Shown: one piece after another, positions 14,863-26,050 of the stretch
Numbering within the stretch: position 1 is the stretch's first letter
Layout of the letters: the number at the start of each line of letters is the position of its first letter
Program-made: the position numbers and the translations under genes
Assembly (NCBI RefSeq): GCF_918697865.1
Contig: NZ_CAKKMV010000003.1
Location: forward strand, 62,001-126,000
Direction of reading: 5' to 3'
Source of the DNA: Massilia sp. Bi118
GTDB taxonomy: Bacteria > Pseudomonadota > Gammaproteobacteria > Burkholderiales > Burkholderiaceae_D
Length of the DNA: 64,000 nucleotides
Notes under the pieces: model-generated
What the model saw: the letters and a program-made list of their open reading frames with translations, nothing else
Told to the model about the DNA's origin: nothing
The model's database searches: none

Positions 14863-15162
14863 GTTCTCGAAGAAGGATGGGTGTCGTGAAAAACCGCATC
14901 ATACCATCTGTTCCTTGCTTTACGGCCAAGATTCGGCGTTGCTTTCCACTCTGGGCGCCTGCCGGGTCCTGATCAGTTTCTTCTCTATGGCGTTGTCCGG
15001 CGCCCCTTGAGCGCCTGCCTGACCGGCACACACCAGTAAAGCAAAGGAAAGTGCTATGTCATGGCATTTTTTACTGCTATGCTAATTTCGCAATATTGCT
15101 GAGCCCACGCAGGCAGTGCTGCTGACGAGCCATTGCCAGCTCATCCAACATGAGGACGCACT
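14863..15162. other. 300-bp divergent intergenic region smc / S41 peptidase
   Basis: Must hold the promoters of both flanking genes. A minus-strand TATGAT hexamer lies at 14898-14903, 36 nt before the smc start, but no clear -35 partner is seen. On the plus side a GAGGA ribosome site precedes the peptidase ATG. No RNA gene or repeat was recognised. Confidence 0.4.
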
Positions 15163-16236
15163 ATGAAGAAGAAATGGTTTGCCATACCGGCAGCGGTGGT
15201 GCTGGGGCTGCTCGTCGCGCTTCTCTACGCGCCGGAACTCGCACGCTTCTGGCTTGCGAACCGGCCGCAGCCCACGCTCACGATCGACGCCGCCATGCGC
15301 ACGCAGACGATAGACGCGCTGGCGGCAAAGCTGAACCAGCACTACATGTCGCCCGAGAAGGCCAGGGAGATCGAAGCGCTGCTGCGGGAGCGCCAGAAGC
15401 GTGGCGCCTACGACGCAATCGGCGATGCGGAAAAGTTTGCTGAGCAGCTCGAGGCCGACATCACGGGCGTCTCGCACGACCTGCACATGGGCGTAGGTTT
15501 CAGCTCATCGCCCTTGCCGCCCGATCCCAGCGGGGAACCCGACCTGCGGGGCCGCACACCGCCCCCGGATGCTCCTCTCTTCATGCGCGTGTTTGGCGCT
15601 ATCGTCCTCAGCAGGGAGAACTTTGGCATCGCCAAGGTCGAACACTTGAGCCCCGGGGTAGGCTTTCTGCAGCTGACGGGCTTTGCACCGCCGGTCATGT
15701 CGGCCGACAGGGTCGCCAGCGCAATGAACAAGCTGGCAGATACGGACGCGCTCATCATCGACCTGCGCGGCAACAGGGGCGGCCACCCCGGCGGCGTGAA
15801 CCTGATGCTCAGCTATTTTGTCGACCAGCGCACCCACGTGAACGATATCTGGTCGCGCAATACCGGATCGACGACCGAACTCTGGACCGAGGACAGGCTT
15901 GAAGGGAAACGCTATGGCGGCAAGAAGCCGGTCTTCATCCTGGTGGACCGCGACACCATGTCGGCCGGAGAAAATTTTGCCTACACGATGCAGGCGCTGA
16001 AGCGCGCCACCATCATCGGCACGCGGACCTGGGGCGGCGCCCACCCGGGCCGCCCCTACCGCCTTGGCGATCATTTTTACGCCCTGGTGCCGGATGCGCG
16101 CATCATCAATCCGATCACCCACACCGACTGGGAGGGTACGGGCGTGCTTCCCGACGTCGAGGCGGCGCCCGCCGATGCGCTGAAGGTCGCGCAGGAACTG
16201 CTGCAGCGCCAGACGCGCTTGACCGCGCTCCGCTGA
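15163..16236 (+). CDS. S41-family serine peptidase (C-terminal processing peptidase-like)
   Basis: 357 aa. An N-terminal hydrophobic segment (residues 7-22) probably acts as signal or anchor. The S41 core is clear: IIDLRGNRGGHPGG, then VFILVDRDTMSAGE with probable nucleophile Ser267. A PDZ domain is not evident; the N-terminal part (AKLNQHYMSPEKAREIEALL) resembles the tricorn/IRBP-like subgroup. A GAGGA ribosome site precedes the ATG. It ends 1 nt from the convergent PAP2-like gene. Substrate unknown. Confidence 0.85.
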   Translation: MKKKWFAIPAAVVLGLLVALLYAPELARFWLANRPQPTLTIDAAMRTQTIDALAAKLNQHYMSPEKAREIEALLRERQKRGAYDAIGDAEKFAEQLEADITGVSHDLHMGVGFSSSPLPPDPSGEPDLRGRTPPPDAPLFMRVFGAIVLSRENFGIAKVEHLSPGVGFLQLTGFAPPVMSADRVASAMNKLADTDALIIDLRGNRGGHPGGVNLMLSYFVDQRTHVNDIWSRNTGSTTELWTEDRLEGKRYGGKKPVFILVDRDTMSAGENFAYTMQALKRATIIGTRTWGGAHPGRPYRLGDHFYALVPDARIINPITHTDWEGTGVLPDVEAAPADALKVAQELLQRQTRLTALR

Positions 16237-16237
16237 G

Positions 16238-16963
16238 TCAGGTGCAAAGCACCTCGAAACGGCGCCTCTCCGGCGCGCACGGCGGCACATACGGCCCGCG
16301 GGCCGGCTGCCAGCCGTTGCGCAGCCAGACCCGGTCGCTGCCGGACAGCTTGAGGGCGGCCGCGGTCAGCCACTGGTGGGAATTGACGGGGTCGGCGCGC
16401 GGCAGCAGCAAGGTCGCCGCCAGCAGGCCCAATAAAAGCGGTTGCGGCGAGCGGTCGCGCGCGGCGCGGGTGCGCGCGATGAACAGTCCCGCGCATGCCA
16501 GGCCCAGCAGGCAGCCGGCCGCCGCCTCGCTGGCCGAATGGGCGCCGACCTTGACGCGGGCGATGGCCACGGCCACCGCCAGCACCGCCCCGGCCAGCAC
16601 AGCGGCACGCAGCCAGCTGCCGCCGCGCCGGTCCTGGCCGCCCGGCCGGGTTTCCCTGCGCCTGTCCGCGCGCCGCAGGCCGCGCCTTTCCAGCAGCAGG
16701 AACAGGGCGACTGGGAACACGGCGGCGGCGCGCGTGGCGTGGCCGGAGAAGCCGGTGAATTCCAGGGAGCGCACGCCGATGCCCCAGCCGAGGAAGGCCA
16801 TCTGGCTGGCCACGGCGATGGAGAGCGCGGCGCCGAACAGCAGGCACCAGGCCAGCGCCAGCCGCCAGCAGCGCGCCCCGACCAGCCAGGCGGCGATGGC
16901 GACGGCAAGCAGCGCGGTGACGTTCAGGCCGCCGAGGGCGGATAGGTGGTACCACCAGATCAT
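16238..16963 (-). CDS. PAP2-like membrane protein
   Basis: 241 aa with about six hydrophobic segments. Two parts of the PAP2/acid-phosphatase signature are visible: SGH at 73-75 and RVKVGAHSASE with R136, H142 and E146 in place of the usual final Asp. The first motif (KxxxxxxRP) cannot be found in the preceding helix, so the active site may be altered. An Arg-rich cytoplasmic loop lies at 93-118. The tail after residue 215 is hydrophilic. Members usually dephosphorylate lipid phosphates; the substrate and even the activity are uncertain here. Confidence 0.65.
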   Translation of the reverse strand: MIWWYHLSALGGLNVTALLAVAIAAWLVGARCWRLALAWCLLFGAALSIAVASQMAFLGWGIGVRSLEFTGFSGHATRAAAVFPVALFLLLERRGLRRADRRRETRPGGQDRRGGSWLRAAVLAGAVLAVAVAIARVKVGAHSASEAAAGCLLGLACAGLFIARTRAARDRSPQPLLLGLLAATLLLPRADPVNSHQWLTAAALKLSGSDRVWLRNGWQPARGPYVPPCAPERRRFEVLCT

Positions 16964-17033
16964 GTCGGGATTGTTTGTGGGGTGATGGCGGCTAGACTAT
17001 ACCGCAATCCGAGTCGAGCCCGCGCTCCCTGCC

Positions 17034-17163
17034 CGTCGTCCCCGCGCTCCTCTACGTCGTCCCCGCGCTCCTCTACGTCGTCCCCGCGCAGGCGGGGACC
17101 CAAGTTCCGCATGCGTCTTGTCAGCGCCAGCAAGCTTGGATTCCCGCCTTCGCGGGAATGACG
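17034..17163. repeat. Family A intergenic repeat cluster with 21-bp tandem copies
   Basis: Starts with CGTCGTCCCCGCGCTCCTCTA-type units repeated at 17034 and 17055, and a third unit from 17076 that continues into a hairpin (CCCCGCGCAGGCGGGG) and CCAAGTT. An inverted, more diverged copy (CTTGGATTCCCGCC...GGGAATGACG) closes the block at 17163. It lies directly after the DUF1631 stop codon. The same family occurs at 23028-23114, 50231-50284 and 58960-59085. Confidence 0.8.
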
Positions 17164-17164
17164 G

Positions 17165-19687
17165 CTAGGCCGCGGCCACCTTCATCGAAGCGTCATTCAC
17201 CGCCCCAGCCTGCATCGCCTCCGACAGCACCTGCCCCACCACCCCATCGATGGCCAGCACGCGCGCGGCCCCCGCATGCAGCAGCTCGGCGAACTTTTCC
17301 GCGGACAACGAGAAGGCCTCGCGCCGGCCCGCGCCCGAGAAGATGAAGAGCGTGCGCAGCGGGCTGACCCAGGCGAGCTTGACCTTGCGCGCCCCTTCCG
17401 TGGTCTTGAACTCGAACCACATGCCGCGCTCCAGGCCATCCACCGGCGAAATCATCTGCTGGCGCGCCGCTTCCTGTCCGGCCGCGGCCTGCTCCAGTTC
17501 GACCCGGCGCAGCGCGTCCTGCTGGGCGGCTTCGACGGCGAGTTCCAGCTGGCGCTCCGGCGACAGTTCGATCGGCGCGCGCACGATCGAGGCGTGGCAT
17601 TCGGCCAGGCGGGCGAAGAATTGCAGGCGCTCGGCGTCCTGCCAGCGGATCGCGTCCAGCCATTTGTTCAGCGTGGCCAGCAGGCGCGGCAGCTTGCCGA
17701 TCAGGGCCTTGCGTTGTTCCTGGGTCTGTTTCGGCTTGACGCTCCAGATCAGCTCGTCCATCGCGCGGGTGGCGTTGACCACCGCGCCCGGCTTGTCCGC
17801 GTCGATGCTGTAGGCGAAGGTCATGACCGTGGTCCAGCGCTGCTCGAGGAAGCCGCTGACCACCTGCCCGACATCGCCGGCCTGCACGCGCAGCTGCACG
17901 GCGTCGCGCGCGGCGCGGGTCGCGACCTGCATCTTTTCCTGTTTCAGGGCGCTGGCCACCGGGGCGGCGATCGCTTCCTGCTGGGCGTTCTCCTCGGCGG
18001 CGATGCCCGCTTCCAGCTCGGCCACCGCTTCCGCAAAGGCGCCAGGGCGGTCCTCGCCGACGCGTTCGACGCTGCGCTGCATGACCTGGAACAGCGGATC
18101 GTCCTGGTCCTTGCGCTGCTCCCAGCCCATGCGCGACAGCAGGTCGACCATGCGCCGCGCCGGATGCGCTTCCTCGAAGAAGAAGTTCTTGTCGAGCAGG
18201 GCCGCCTTCAGCACCGGTACCTGCAGCACGCGCAGCAGCTCGCGGGTCTGCGGCGGGATGCTGTCGTCGAGCAGCACGGTTTCGAACACACGCGACAGCA
18301 GGCCCAGGGTGCTCTCGTCGCCGCGCGACAGGCTGCCCTTGGGCAGGCTCTGGGCAAAGCGCGGCAGGTAGAAGACGTTTTGCGGGAGCGCGCCGGCCGC
18401 CGCCGGGATGGCGCCTGAAGAAGGGTCAAGCGCGGACTGCGCAGCCTGCAGGCCGGGTTCGATGCGGGCCAGCAGTTCCAGCAGCGGGGCGACCTGGCCC
18501 GGCACCAGCACCGGCGCATCGTGCGGCAGACCGGGGATGGCCGGCAGGCCGCCGGCAGCGAAGCCGCCTGCGTGAACGGCGCCCGAGGCCTGCGCTGCGG
18601 CCATGACACCCGGCGCCATCATGAATGACGCACCTGCAGCGATGCCGCCGGCCGACGGTGCGCCGCCTGGCGCAGCACCCGGCGCTGCGCCGGCCGTGGC
18701 GCCGAACGTGGCGCCACCGGCCGCGGCAAGGAATCCGCCTGCCGGCTGTGCGGCCTGCACCGCCGCAGGGTGTTCCACCGGCGCCTGCCGTGCCTCGCCC
18801 TGCTCCACCGGCGCCGCAGCAAAGCCCGCCGCCGCACTGGGGCGCCAGCCCCCTGCGCCGGACGGCATCGCCGGCAGCTCGGGAATCAGCGGCAGGTCCG
18901 GCACGGCAGCGCCATCCTCGTCGCCGAACAGCTTGCGCAGCTGCTCGGCCAGCGCCGCCTTGCCGCTGGCGCGGGCGGCGCGCGCCGCGGCGGCGTCGTC
19001 GGTTTTCTGGATCCGGTAAGCCTCGACCGCGCCCTGGCCGTCCTTGCCGGTCAGGCCTTCGACCAGGGCTTCGTACAGCGCGCCGAAATCGAACACCAGC
19101 TCGGGGCGCAGCAGCTCCAGGATCAGCGGATGCGATTCTTCCTCGGGCTCGAACTCGCGCCAGGCTTCTTCCAGGGCTTTCAGGAAGACTTCGGGGCGGA
19201 AGGGATTGGCGTCGGCGCGCAGCACGCCCTTGCCAAGCAGGAGGCCGAGCCGCACCGAGAGGGTCGCCAGCTGCTCGGAATGGGCGATGTCGAAGGGCCG
19301 CGTGATGGCGCCGAAGGCGACCTTGTCGTCCATGACCTCGAGCGGCACCAGGCTGAGCGAGGCCGGCGCGGCCCGGGGCGCGGCGCCTTGCGGCTGCAGG
19401 CGCTCGATGTCCTGGCGCACGGCCAGGTCGAGGCCGGTGCTGGCCAGGTGAAAGAAGGCGTAGCTGTTATCCCGCAGCAGCTTGCTGGAGCGGACGCGCC
19501 GGTAGACTTCGCGCGTGTCGAGTCCGGGCTGGCTGACATCCGCCAGGGCCGCGCCGAAGCGGGCGATCATCGGCGTCAGCTGCTCCTTGAGCTGGGCGGC
19601 CGCGATATCGGCGAGCGCGTCCAGAGTCGCCTGCTTTTGCAAGGCGGCCTGACGCGCTGCCGGACTCTGGACTCGGCTCGATGACAT
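17165..19687 (-). CDS. DUF1631 family protein
   Basis: 840 aa from the ATG at 19687 (MSSSRVQSP); an upstream ATG at 19762 would add 25 residues but runs through a palindrome and lacks support. Visible parts: a helical N-terminal region with EPEEESHPLILELLRPELV near 165-190, a long Ala/Gly/Pro-rich low-complexity linker (about 275-400), a second helical region, and a C-terminal segment GMWFEFKTTEGARKVKLAWV that resembles a PilZ-like or small beta-barrel fold. DUF1631 proteins are sometimes mislabelled thymidine phosphorylase; no such motif is present. Function unknown. Confidence 0.8.
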   Translation of the reverse strand: MSSSRVQSPAARQAALQKQATLDALADIAAAQLKEQLTPMIARFGAALADVSQPGLDTREVYRRVRSSKLLRDNSYAFFHLASTGLDLAVRQDIERLQPQGAAPRAAPASLSLVPLEVMDDKVAFGAITRPFDIAHSEQLATLSVRLGLLLGKGVLRADANPFRPEVFLKALEEAWREFEPEEESHPLILELLRPELVFDFGALYEALVEGLTGKDGQGAVEAYRIQKTDDAAAARAARASGKAALAEQLRKLFGDEDGAAVPDLPLIPELPAMPSGAGGWRPSAAAGFAAAPVEQGEARQAPVEHPAAVQAAQPAGGFLAAAGGATFGATAGAAPGAAPGGAPSAGGIAAGASFMMAPGVMAAAQASGAVHAGGFAAGGLPAIPGLPHDAPVLVPGQVAPLLELLARIEPGLQAAQSALDPSSGAIPAAAGALPQNVFYLPRFAQSLPKGSLSRGDESTLGLLSRVFETVLLDDSIPPQTRELLRVLQVPVLKAALLDKNFFFEEAHPARRMVDLLSRMGWEQRKDQDDPLFQVMQRSVERVGEDRPGAFAEAVAELEAGIAAEENAQQEAIAAPVASALKQEKMQVATRAARDAVQLRVQAGDVGQVVSGFLEQRWTTVMTFAYSIDADKPGAVVNATRAMDELIWSVKPKQTQEQRKALIGKLPRLLATLNKWLDAIRWQDAERLQFFARLAECHASIVRAPIELSPERQLELAVEAAQQDALRRVELEQAAAGQEAARQQMISPVDGLERGMWFEFKTTEGARKVKLAWVSPLRTLFIFSGAGRREAFSLSAEKFAELLHAGAARVLAIDGVVGQVLSEAMQAGAVNDASMKVAAA

Positions 19688-20030
19688 GGTGGACGGTGAA
19701 TGCGATGGCTTGCTTATGCTTATTGTGGCACATAATTGCCACAAGGCAACCAGTATCTGCAAGCACTTCCAGACGAATATAAAGTAAATATTCTACGGAA
19801 GAGTTATCTCATCAGTAAAACTACGGCCTTATCTGGATTTCAACGACGAACCGAAGAACGAACATCGCACCACGGCAGTCTTTGCGGAAAATTTATTCTC
19901 TAAACGTAGGTCTCGCTCCTACAAGGCCCCGCGCCGTGTTCTGATACCACATCTACTGACGGGCTTGCATTATTGCACTACCGGAAACGCTTCGGTAAGC
20001 AGGACTTTCCCATTTTAGAAAGGAATGATC
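19688..20030. other. 343-bp divergent intergenic region DUF1631 / KGG protein
   Basis: Markedly AT-richer than its neighbours. It holds the 22-bp palindrome at 19723-19744 on the DUF1631 side and the leader of the KGG gene on the other side, with AGGA at 20021-20024 as ribosome site. Nothing else was recognised. Confidence 0.4.
19723..19744. promoter_or_regulatory. Perfect palindrome, candidate operator before DUF1631 gene
   Basis: Arms TTGTGGCA and TGCCACAA (8 bp, perfect) are separated by CATAAT. The centre lies about 46 nt before the DUF1631 ATG, a position expected for a repressor site. The cognate regulator is unknown. Confidence 0.5.
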
Positions 20031-20315
20031 ATGGCTAACAACAGGTCGGGCAAGCAGGGCGGCTCGCGCGAGCAGCACGCGGAAGCAGGTCGTCAGAGCC
20101 ACAAGAATGACGCCAACAAACAGGGTTCGCAGCAGGGTTCGCAGCAGTCGGGCTCGGGTTCCGGCTCGCGTTCGGGCGGTTCCGGCGGTACCCGCGGCGG
20201 CACCCCGGAGCAGCATGCCGAAGCAGGCCGTCAAAGCCACAAGAACGACGGCAACAAGCAGTCGGCATCGGGCTCGGGTTCGCGCTCGGGCGGCAGCCGC
20301 GGCGGCAACCGCTGA
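20031..20315 (+). CDS. KGG-repeat stress-type small protein
   Basis: 94 aa, very hydrophilic, dominated by Gly, Ser, Arg, Gln. It contains two copies of a 15-residue unit, REQHAEAGRQSHKND and PEQHAEAGRQSHKND, separated by a Gly/Ser/Arg linker, and ends in a second such linker. This is the general-stress KGG/con-10 type seen in many proteobacteria, where such proteins accumulate in stationary phase or under desiccation. The start at 20031 is preferred because AGGA (20021-20024) is 6 nt upstream; the ATG at 20025 touches that site. Probably disordered. Confidence 0.8.
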   Translation: MANNRSGKQGGSREQHAEAGRQSHKNDANKQGSQQGSQQSGSGSGSRSGGSGGTRGGTPEQHAEAGRQSHKNDGNKQSASGSGSRSGGSRGGNR

Positions 20316-20325
20316 ATTTTCCTGA

Positions 20326-20371
20326 GGCCGAAGGCGGCGCCGCAGCACAGGCCGCGGCGCCGCCTTCGGCC
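20326..20371. repeat. Perfect 18-bp inverted repeat (hairpin) after KGG gene
   Basis: Arms 20326-20343 and 20354-20371 are perfectly complementary (GGCCGAAGGCGGCGCCGC type) with a 10-nt loop. No T-run follows, so alone it is not a classical terminator; it may protect the 3' end of the KGG transcript. Confidence 0.7.
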
Positions 20372-20384
20372 TTCAAGGACGGCA

Positions 20385-20425
20385 ACAGGGCCTGGAACGG
20401 GAAGCTGTTCCAGGCCCTGTGTTTT
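20385..20425 (+). terminator. Terminator-like hairpin between convergent genes
   Basis: Perfect 14-bp stem (arms 20385-20398 and 20407-20420) with an 8-nt loop followed by GTTTTG. It lies after the KGG gene and immediately after the convergent ClpP-like gene end at 20449. The T-run is short. Confidence 0.6.
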
Positions 20426-20448
20426 GCAGGCCGCCGCAGCGGCCGGGA

Positions 20449-21009
20449 TCAGATATTGCGCAGGGGCGCGCCCTTCGGCGGCGCGAAGTCCCTGACGTCG
20501 TTGACCAGGCCGGCGGTCTTGGCATCGCGTCCGTTCAGGTGCAGGTCGCCGTACTGGTGGATGCCCCACTGCTCCGGCGTGAGTTCGATGTGCTTGCGCA
20601 GGATCGATTCGGTGCGGGCATCGTCGGCGCGCAGGCCTTCGACGATGATGTTGAGGGCGTCCGGACGCGAGCCCGGCGAGGCCGTCGCGTGCGACTTGTG
20701 GATCATGAAGCGGGCCGTCTCGCTGGCATAGCGGCGGGTGCCCGACAGGAACAGGATCACCGCGATCGACGCCACCGCGCCGCCGTTGTACATCACGAAC
20801 TCGACCGGTGAGTTGGCCAGGAAGTTGTACAGGCACAGGCCGTCGCTCACATAGCCGCCGTTCGACTGCACCAGGATGTGGGCCGTTTCCAGTCCGTCCT
20901 CGGTCATCATCGAGACGGCCTCGAACACGCGATGCACCATGTCGCTGTTCACGTCGCCGGACAGCGTGAAGTACGCCTCTTTTTGCTGTTTTGCTTGATC
21001 TTCGCTCAT
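20449..21009 (-). CDS. ClpP-like (S14) serine peptidase homologue
   Basis: 186 aa from the ATG at 21009 (MSEDQAKQQ); the open frame runs back to 21054. The ClpP/crotonase fold is recognisable: HILVQSNGGYVSDGL, then GGAVASIAVILFLSG with candidate nucleophile Ser81 and ARFMIH with His104, spaced like S98 and H123 of E. coli ClpP. It is more diverged than housekeeping ClpP and has no clpX or clpA beside it, so it is probably an accessory paralogue. It is divergent from the glycine cleavage operon. Confidence 0.75.
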   Translation of the reverse strand: MSEDQAKQQKEAYFTLSGDVNSDMVHRVFEAVSMMTEDGLETAHILVQSNGGYVSDGLCLYNFLANSPVEFVMYNGGAVASIAVILFLSGTRRYASETARFMIHKSHATASPGSRPDALNIIVEGLRADDARTESILRKHIELTPEQWGIHQYGDLHLNGRDAKTAGLVNDVRDFAPPKGAPLRNI

Positions 21010-21120
21010 AGTCGGGCTCTCTTCTGTCGCAAGGTCATAGGGCAAGTGTAACAAAACACGGTTTTTTCTCTATGTAGACGCACTGCAATAGTGCGCGGCC
21101 TATGCCAAGGGGCTTTCGAA

Positions 21121-21149
21121 TTGACTTCCCTGCACTAGTCGCATATCCT
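21121..21149 (+). promoter_or_regulatory. Sigma-70 promoter of the gcv operon
   Basis: TTGACT (21121-21126), 17-bp spacer, TATCCT (21144-21149). Transcription would begin near 21156, a few bases before the riboswitch. Confidence 0.75.
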
Positions 21150-21158
21150 TCGCAGTCT

Positions 21159-21360
21159 TGACCGGGAGAGCGCAGCGCAAGGCTGCCGCCGAAGGGGCAT
21201 CACCCGAAAACTCTCAGGCAACCGGACCGGTCGGGGGGCGCACGCTATGCACGACGCAAGCGTGGCGGCCAACTCTGGAGAGCGGCTCTTGACGAGCCCA
21301 CCGAAGGGGCAGGCGGATTCAAGCCGCTATCTCTCAGGTATCGAGGACAGAGGGGTGCGA
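21159..21360 (+). ncRNA. Tandem glycine riboswitch
   Basis: Two consecutive aptamers carry the conserved glycine-riboswitch segments. Aptamer 1 (about 21159-21236): GGGAGAGC, CCGAAGGGGCA, CTCTCAGGCA and the closing GACCGGTCGGGG. Aptamer 2 (about 21275-21358): GGAGAGCGGC, ACCGAAGGGGCAGG, ATCTCTCAGGTA and GAGGACAGAGGGG. It sits between the promoter and gcvT, so it most likely turns on glycine cleavage when glycine is abundant. Confidence 0.93.
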
Positions 21361-21421
21361 TCGGCATGCGGGCAAAAACCGTGTGCCGTAACCCTATTCA
21401 ACTGCCCGAGGATCTCACGCC

Positions 21422-22546
21422 ATGACGCTCAAAGCGACCCCGCTCAATTCCGTACACCGCGCATCCGGCGCCAAGATGGTCGACTTTGGCGGCTGGGACA
21501 TGCCCGTCAACTACGGTTCGCAGATCGAAGAACATAATGCCGTGCGCACCGATGCAGGCATGTTCGACGTCTCCCACATGTGCGTGGTCGACCTGCACGG
21601 CGCCAACGCCCGCCCCTTCCTGCGCGGCCTGCTGGCCAACAACGTCGACAAGCTGCAGGCGGCCGGCAAAGCCCTGTACTCCTGCATGCTGAACCCTGAA
21701 GGCGGCGTGATCGACGACCTGATCGTCTACTTCTTCCGCGAAGACTGGTTCCGCCTGGTCGTCAACGCCGGCACCGCCGAGAAGGACATCGCCTGGATCC
21801 GCCAGCAGAACGAGGCCACCAATAGCGGCCTGAGCATCACCCCGCGCCGCGCCGACCTGTCGGACGACGGCATCGCCCTGATCGCCGTGCAGGGCCCGAA
21901 CGCCCGCGCCAAGGTCTGGGAAGTGCTGCCGCAAACCCAGGCGGCATCGAGCGAGATGAAGCCCTTCAACGTCACCATCGTGAACGACACCCCGTTTGGC
22001 GAAGTCATGGTGGCCCGCACCGGCTACACCGGCGAAGACGGCTTCGAGATCGGCGTCCCGGCCGGCCAGGCCGAAGCCCTGTGGACCGCGCTGGCGGCCG
22101 CCGGCGTCAAGCCTGCCGGCCTGGGCGCGCGCGACACCCTGCGCCTGGAAGCCGGCATGAACCTGTACGGCCAGGACATGGACGATACCGTCTCGCCGCT
22201 CGACGCCGGCCTGGCCTGGACCGTCGACCTGGTCGCGGAGCGCGATTTCATCGGCAAATCGGCCCTGCAGAGCAAAGGCCAGCAGCAGAACTTCGTCGGC
22301 CTGATCCTGCGCGAGAAAGGCGGCATCCTGCGCGCCCACCAGAAGGTTGTCGCCGCATCGGGCAACGCCGGCGAGATCACCAGCGGCACCTTCAGCCCGA
22401 GCATGCAGCAGGCGATCGCGCTGGCGCGCGTGCCGGTCGAGGTGCAGGTGGGCGACACCGTGCACGTCGAAATCCGCGACAAGAAACTGGCCGCCTCCGT
22501 GGTCAAGCTGCCCTTCGTGCGCAACGGCAAAGTGCTGGCATCCTGA
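21422..22546 (+). CDS. gcvT: Aminomethyltransferase (glycine cleavage T protein)
   Basis: 374 aa, full length. It transfers the methylene group from aminomethyl-lipoyl GcvH to tetrahydrofolate and releases ammonia. Typical features: N-terminal [38 protein letters not shown] and [26 protein letters not shown] ribosome site (21408-21412) precedes the ATG. First gene of gcvT-gcvH-gcvP, under the glycine riboswitch. Confidence 0.97.
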   Translation: MTLKATPLNSVHRASGAKMVDFGGWDMPVNYGSQIEEHNAVRTDAGMFDVSHMCVVDLHGANARPFLRGLLANNVDKLQAAGKALYSCMLNPEGGVIDDLIVYFFREDWFRLVVNAGTAEKDIAWIRQQNEATNSGLSITPRRADLSDDGIALIAVQGPNARAKVWEVLPQTQAASSEMKPFNVTIVNDTPFGEVMVARTGYTGEDGFEIGVPAGQAEALWTALAAAGVKPAGLGARDTLRLEAGMNLYGQDMDDTVSPLDAGLAWTVDLVAERDFIGKSALQSKGQQQNFVGLILREKGGILRAHQKVVAASGNAGEITSGTFSPSMQQAIALARVPVEVQVGDTVHVEIRDKKLAASVVKLPFVRNGKVLAS

Positions 22547-22608
22547 TTCGCAGCCCGTCACAAGAACAACGTATACTTACCGCCTCAACTTCTCATTAGG
22601 AGCTCTGC

Positions 22609-22989
22609 ATGAACATCCCAGCCGACCTGAAATACACCGAGTCCCACGAGTGGGTCCGTCAAGAGACTGACGGCACCCTGACCGTCGGCATCACCGAATA
22701 CGCACAGGACGCGCTGGGCGACATCGTGTTCGTGGAACTGCCGCAGGTCGGCAAGGCCTTCACCGCCGGCGACGACGCCGCCGTGGTCGAGTCGGTCAAG
22801 GCCGCCAGCGACATCTACGCCCCGGTCTCGGGCACCGTCACCGCCGTCAACCAGGCCACCGCCGACGCCCCGGACTCGATCAACGCCGACGCCTACGGCG
22901 CCTGGCTGTTCAAGCTGCAACCGAGCGATCCGGCCGCGATCAACGGCCTGCTGGATGCTGCGGCTTACGGCAAGACCACTGAAGGCTGA
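22609..22989 (+). CDS. gcvH: Glycine cleavage system H protein
   Basis: 126 aa. Lipoyl carrier that shuttles the aminomethyl group between GcvP, GcvT and the dihydrolipoyl dehydrogenase. The lipoylated lysine is K64 in [17 protein letters not shown] lies 8 nt upstream of the ATG. It is 62 nt after gcvT and 166 nt before gcvP; the latter gap carries a family A repeat pair. Confidence 0.97.
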   Translation: MNIPADLKYTESHEWVRQETDGTLTVGITEYAQDALGDIVFVELPQVGKAFTAGDDAAVVESVKAASDIYAPVSGTVTAVNQATADAPDSINADAYGAWLFKLQPSDPAAINGLLDAAAYGKTTEG

Positions 22990-23027
22990 TTAGCCACCCC
23001 GTCATTCCCCGGCCACCCGTCGTTCCC

Positions 23028-23114
23028 GCGAAGGCGGGAACCCAAGTTCGTTGCTGGACGCTAGCGTTTGCGATGTTCACGCAAACTTGGGTCCCCGCCT
23101 CCGCGGGGACGACG
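23028..23114. repeat. Family A inverted repeat pair inside the gcv operon
   Basis: Two copies in opposite orientation: CGTCGTTCCCGCGAAGGCGG with CCAAGTT at 23028-23048, and AACTTGGGTCCCCGCC through GGGGACGACG ending at 23114. Each copy has its own small hairpin and the pair forms a longer one, as in REPIN elements. It lies between gcvH and gcvP. Confidence 0.8.
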
Positions 23115-23155
23115 TTGATTCCTCCCGCCTCGATTCCTCTTTTTCGACTTCTGCC

Positions 23156-26050
<2,895 letters not shown>

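Noticed and set aside
17034-17163. Possible CRISPR-like short tandem repeats
   Set aside because: There are only three units with no unique spacers and no cas genes; they are part of a dispersed intergenic repeat.
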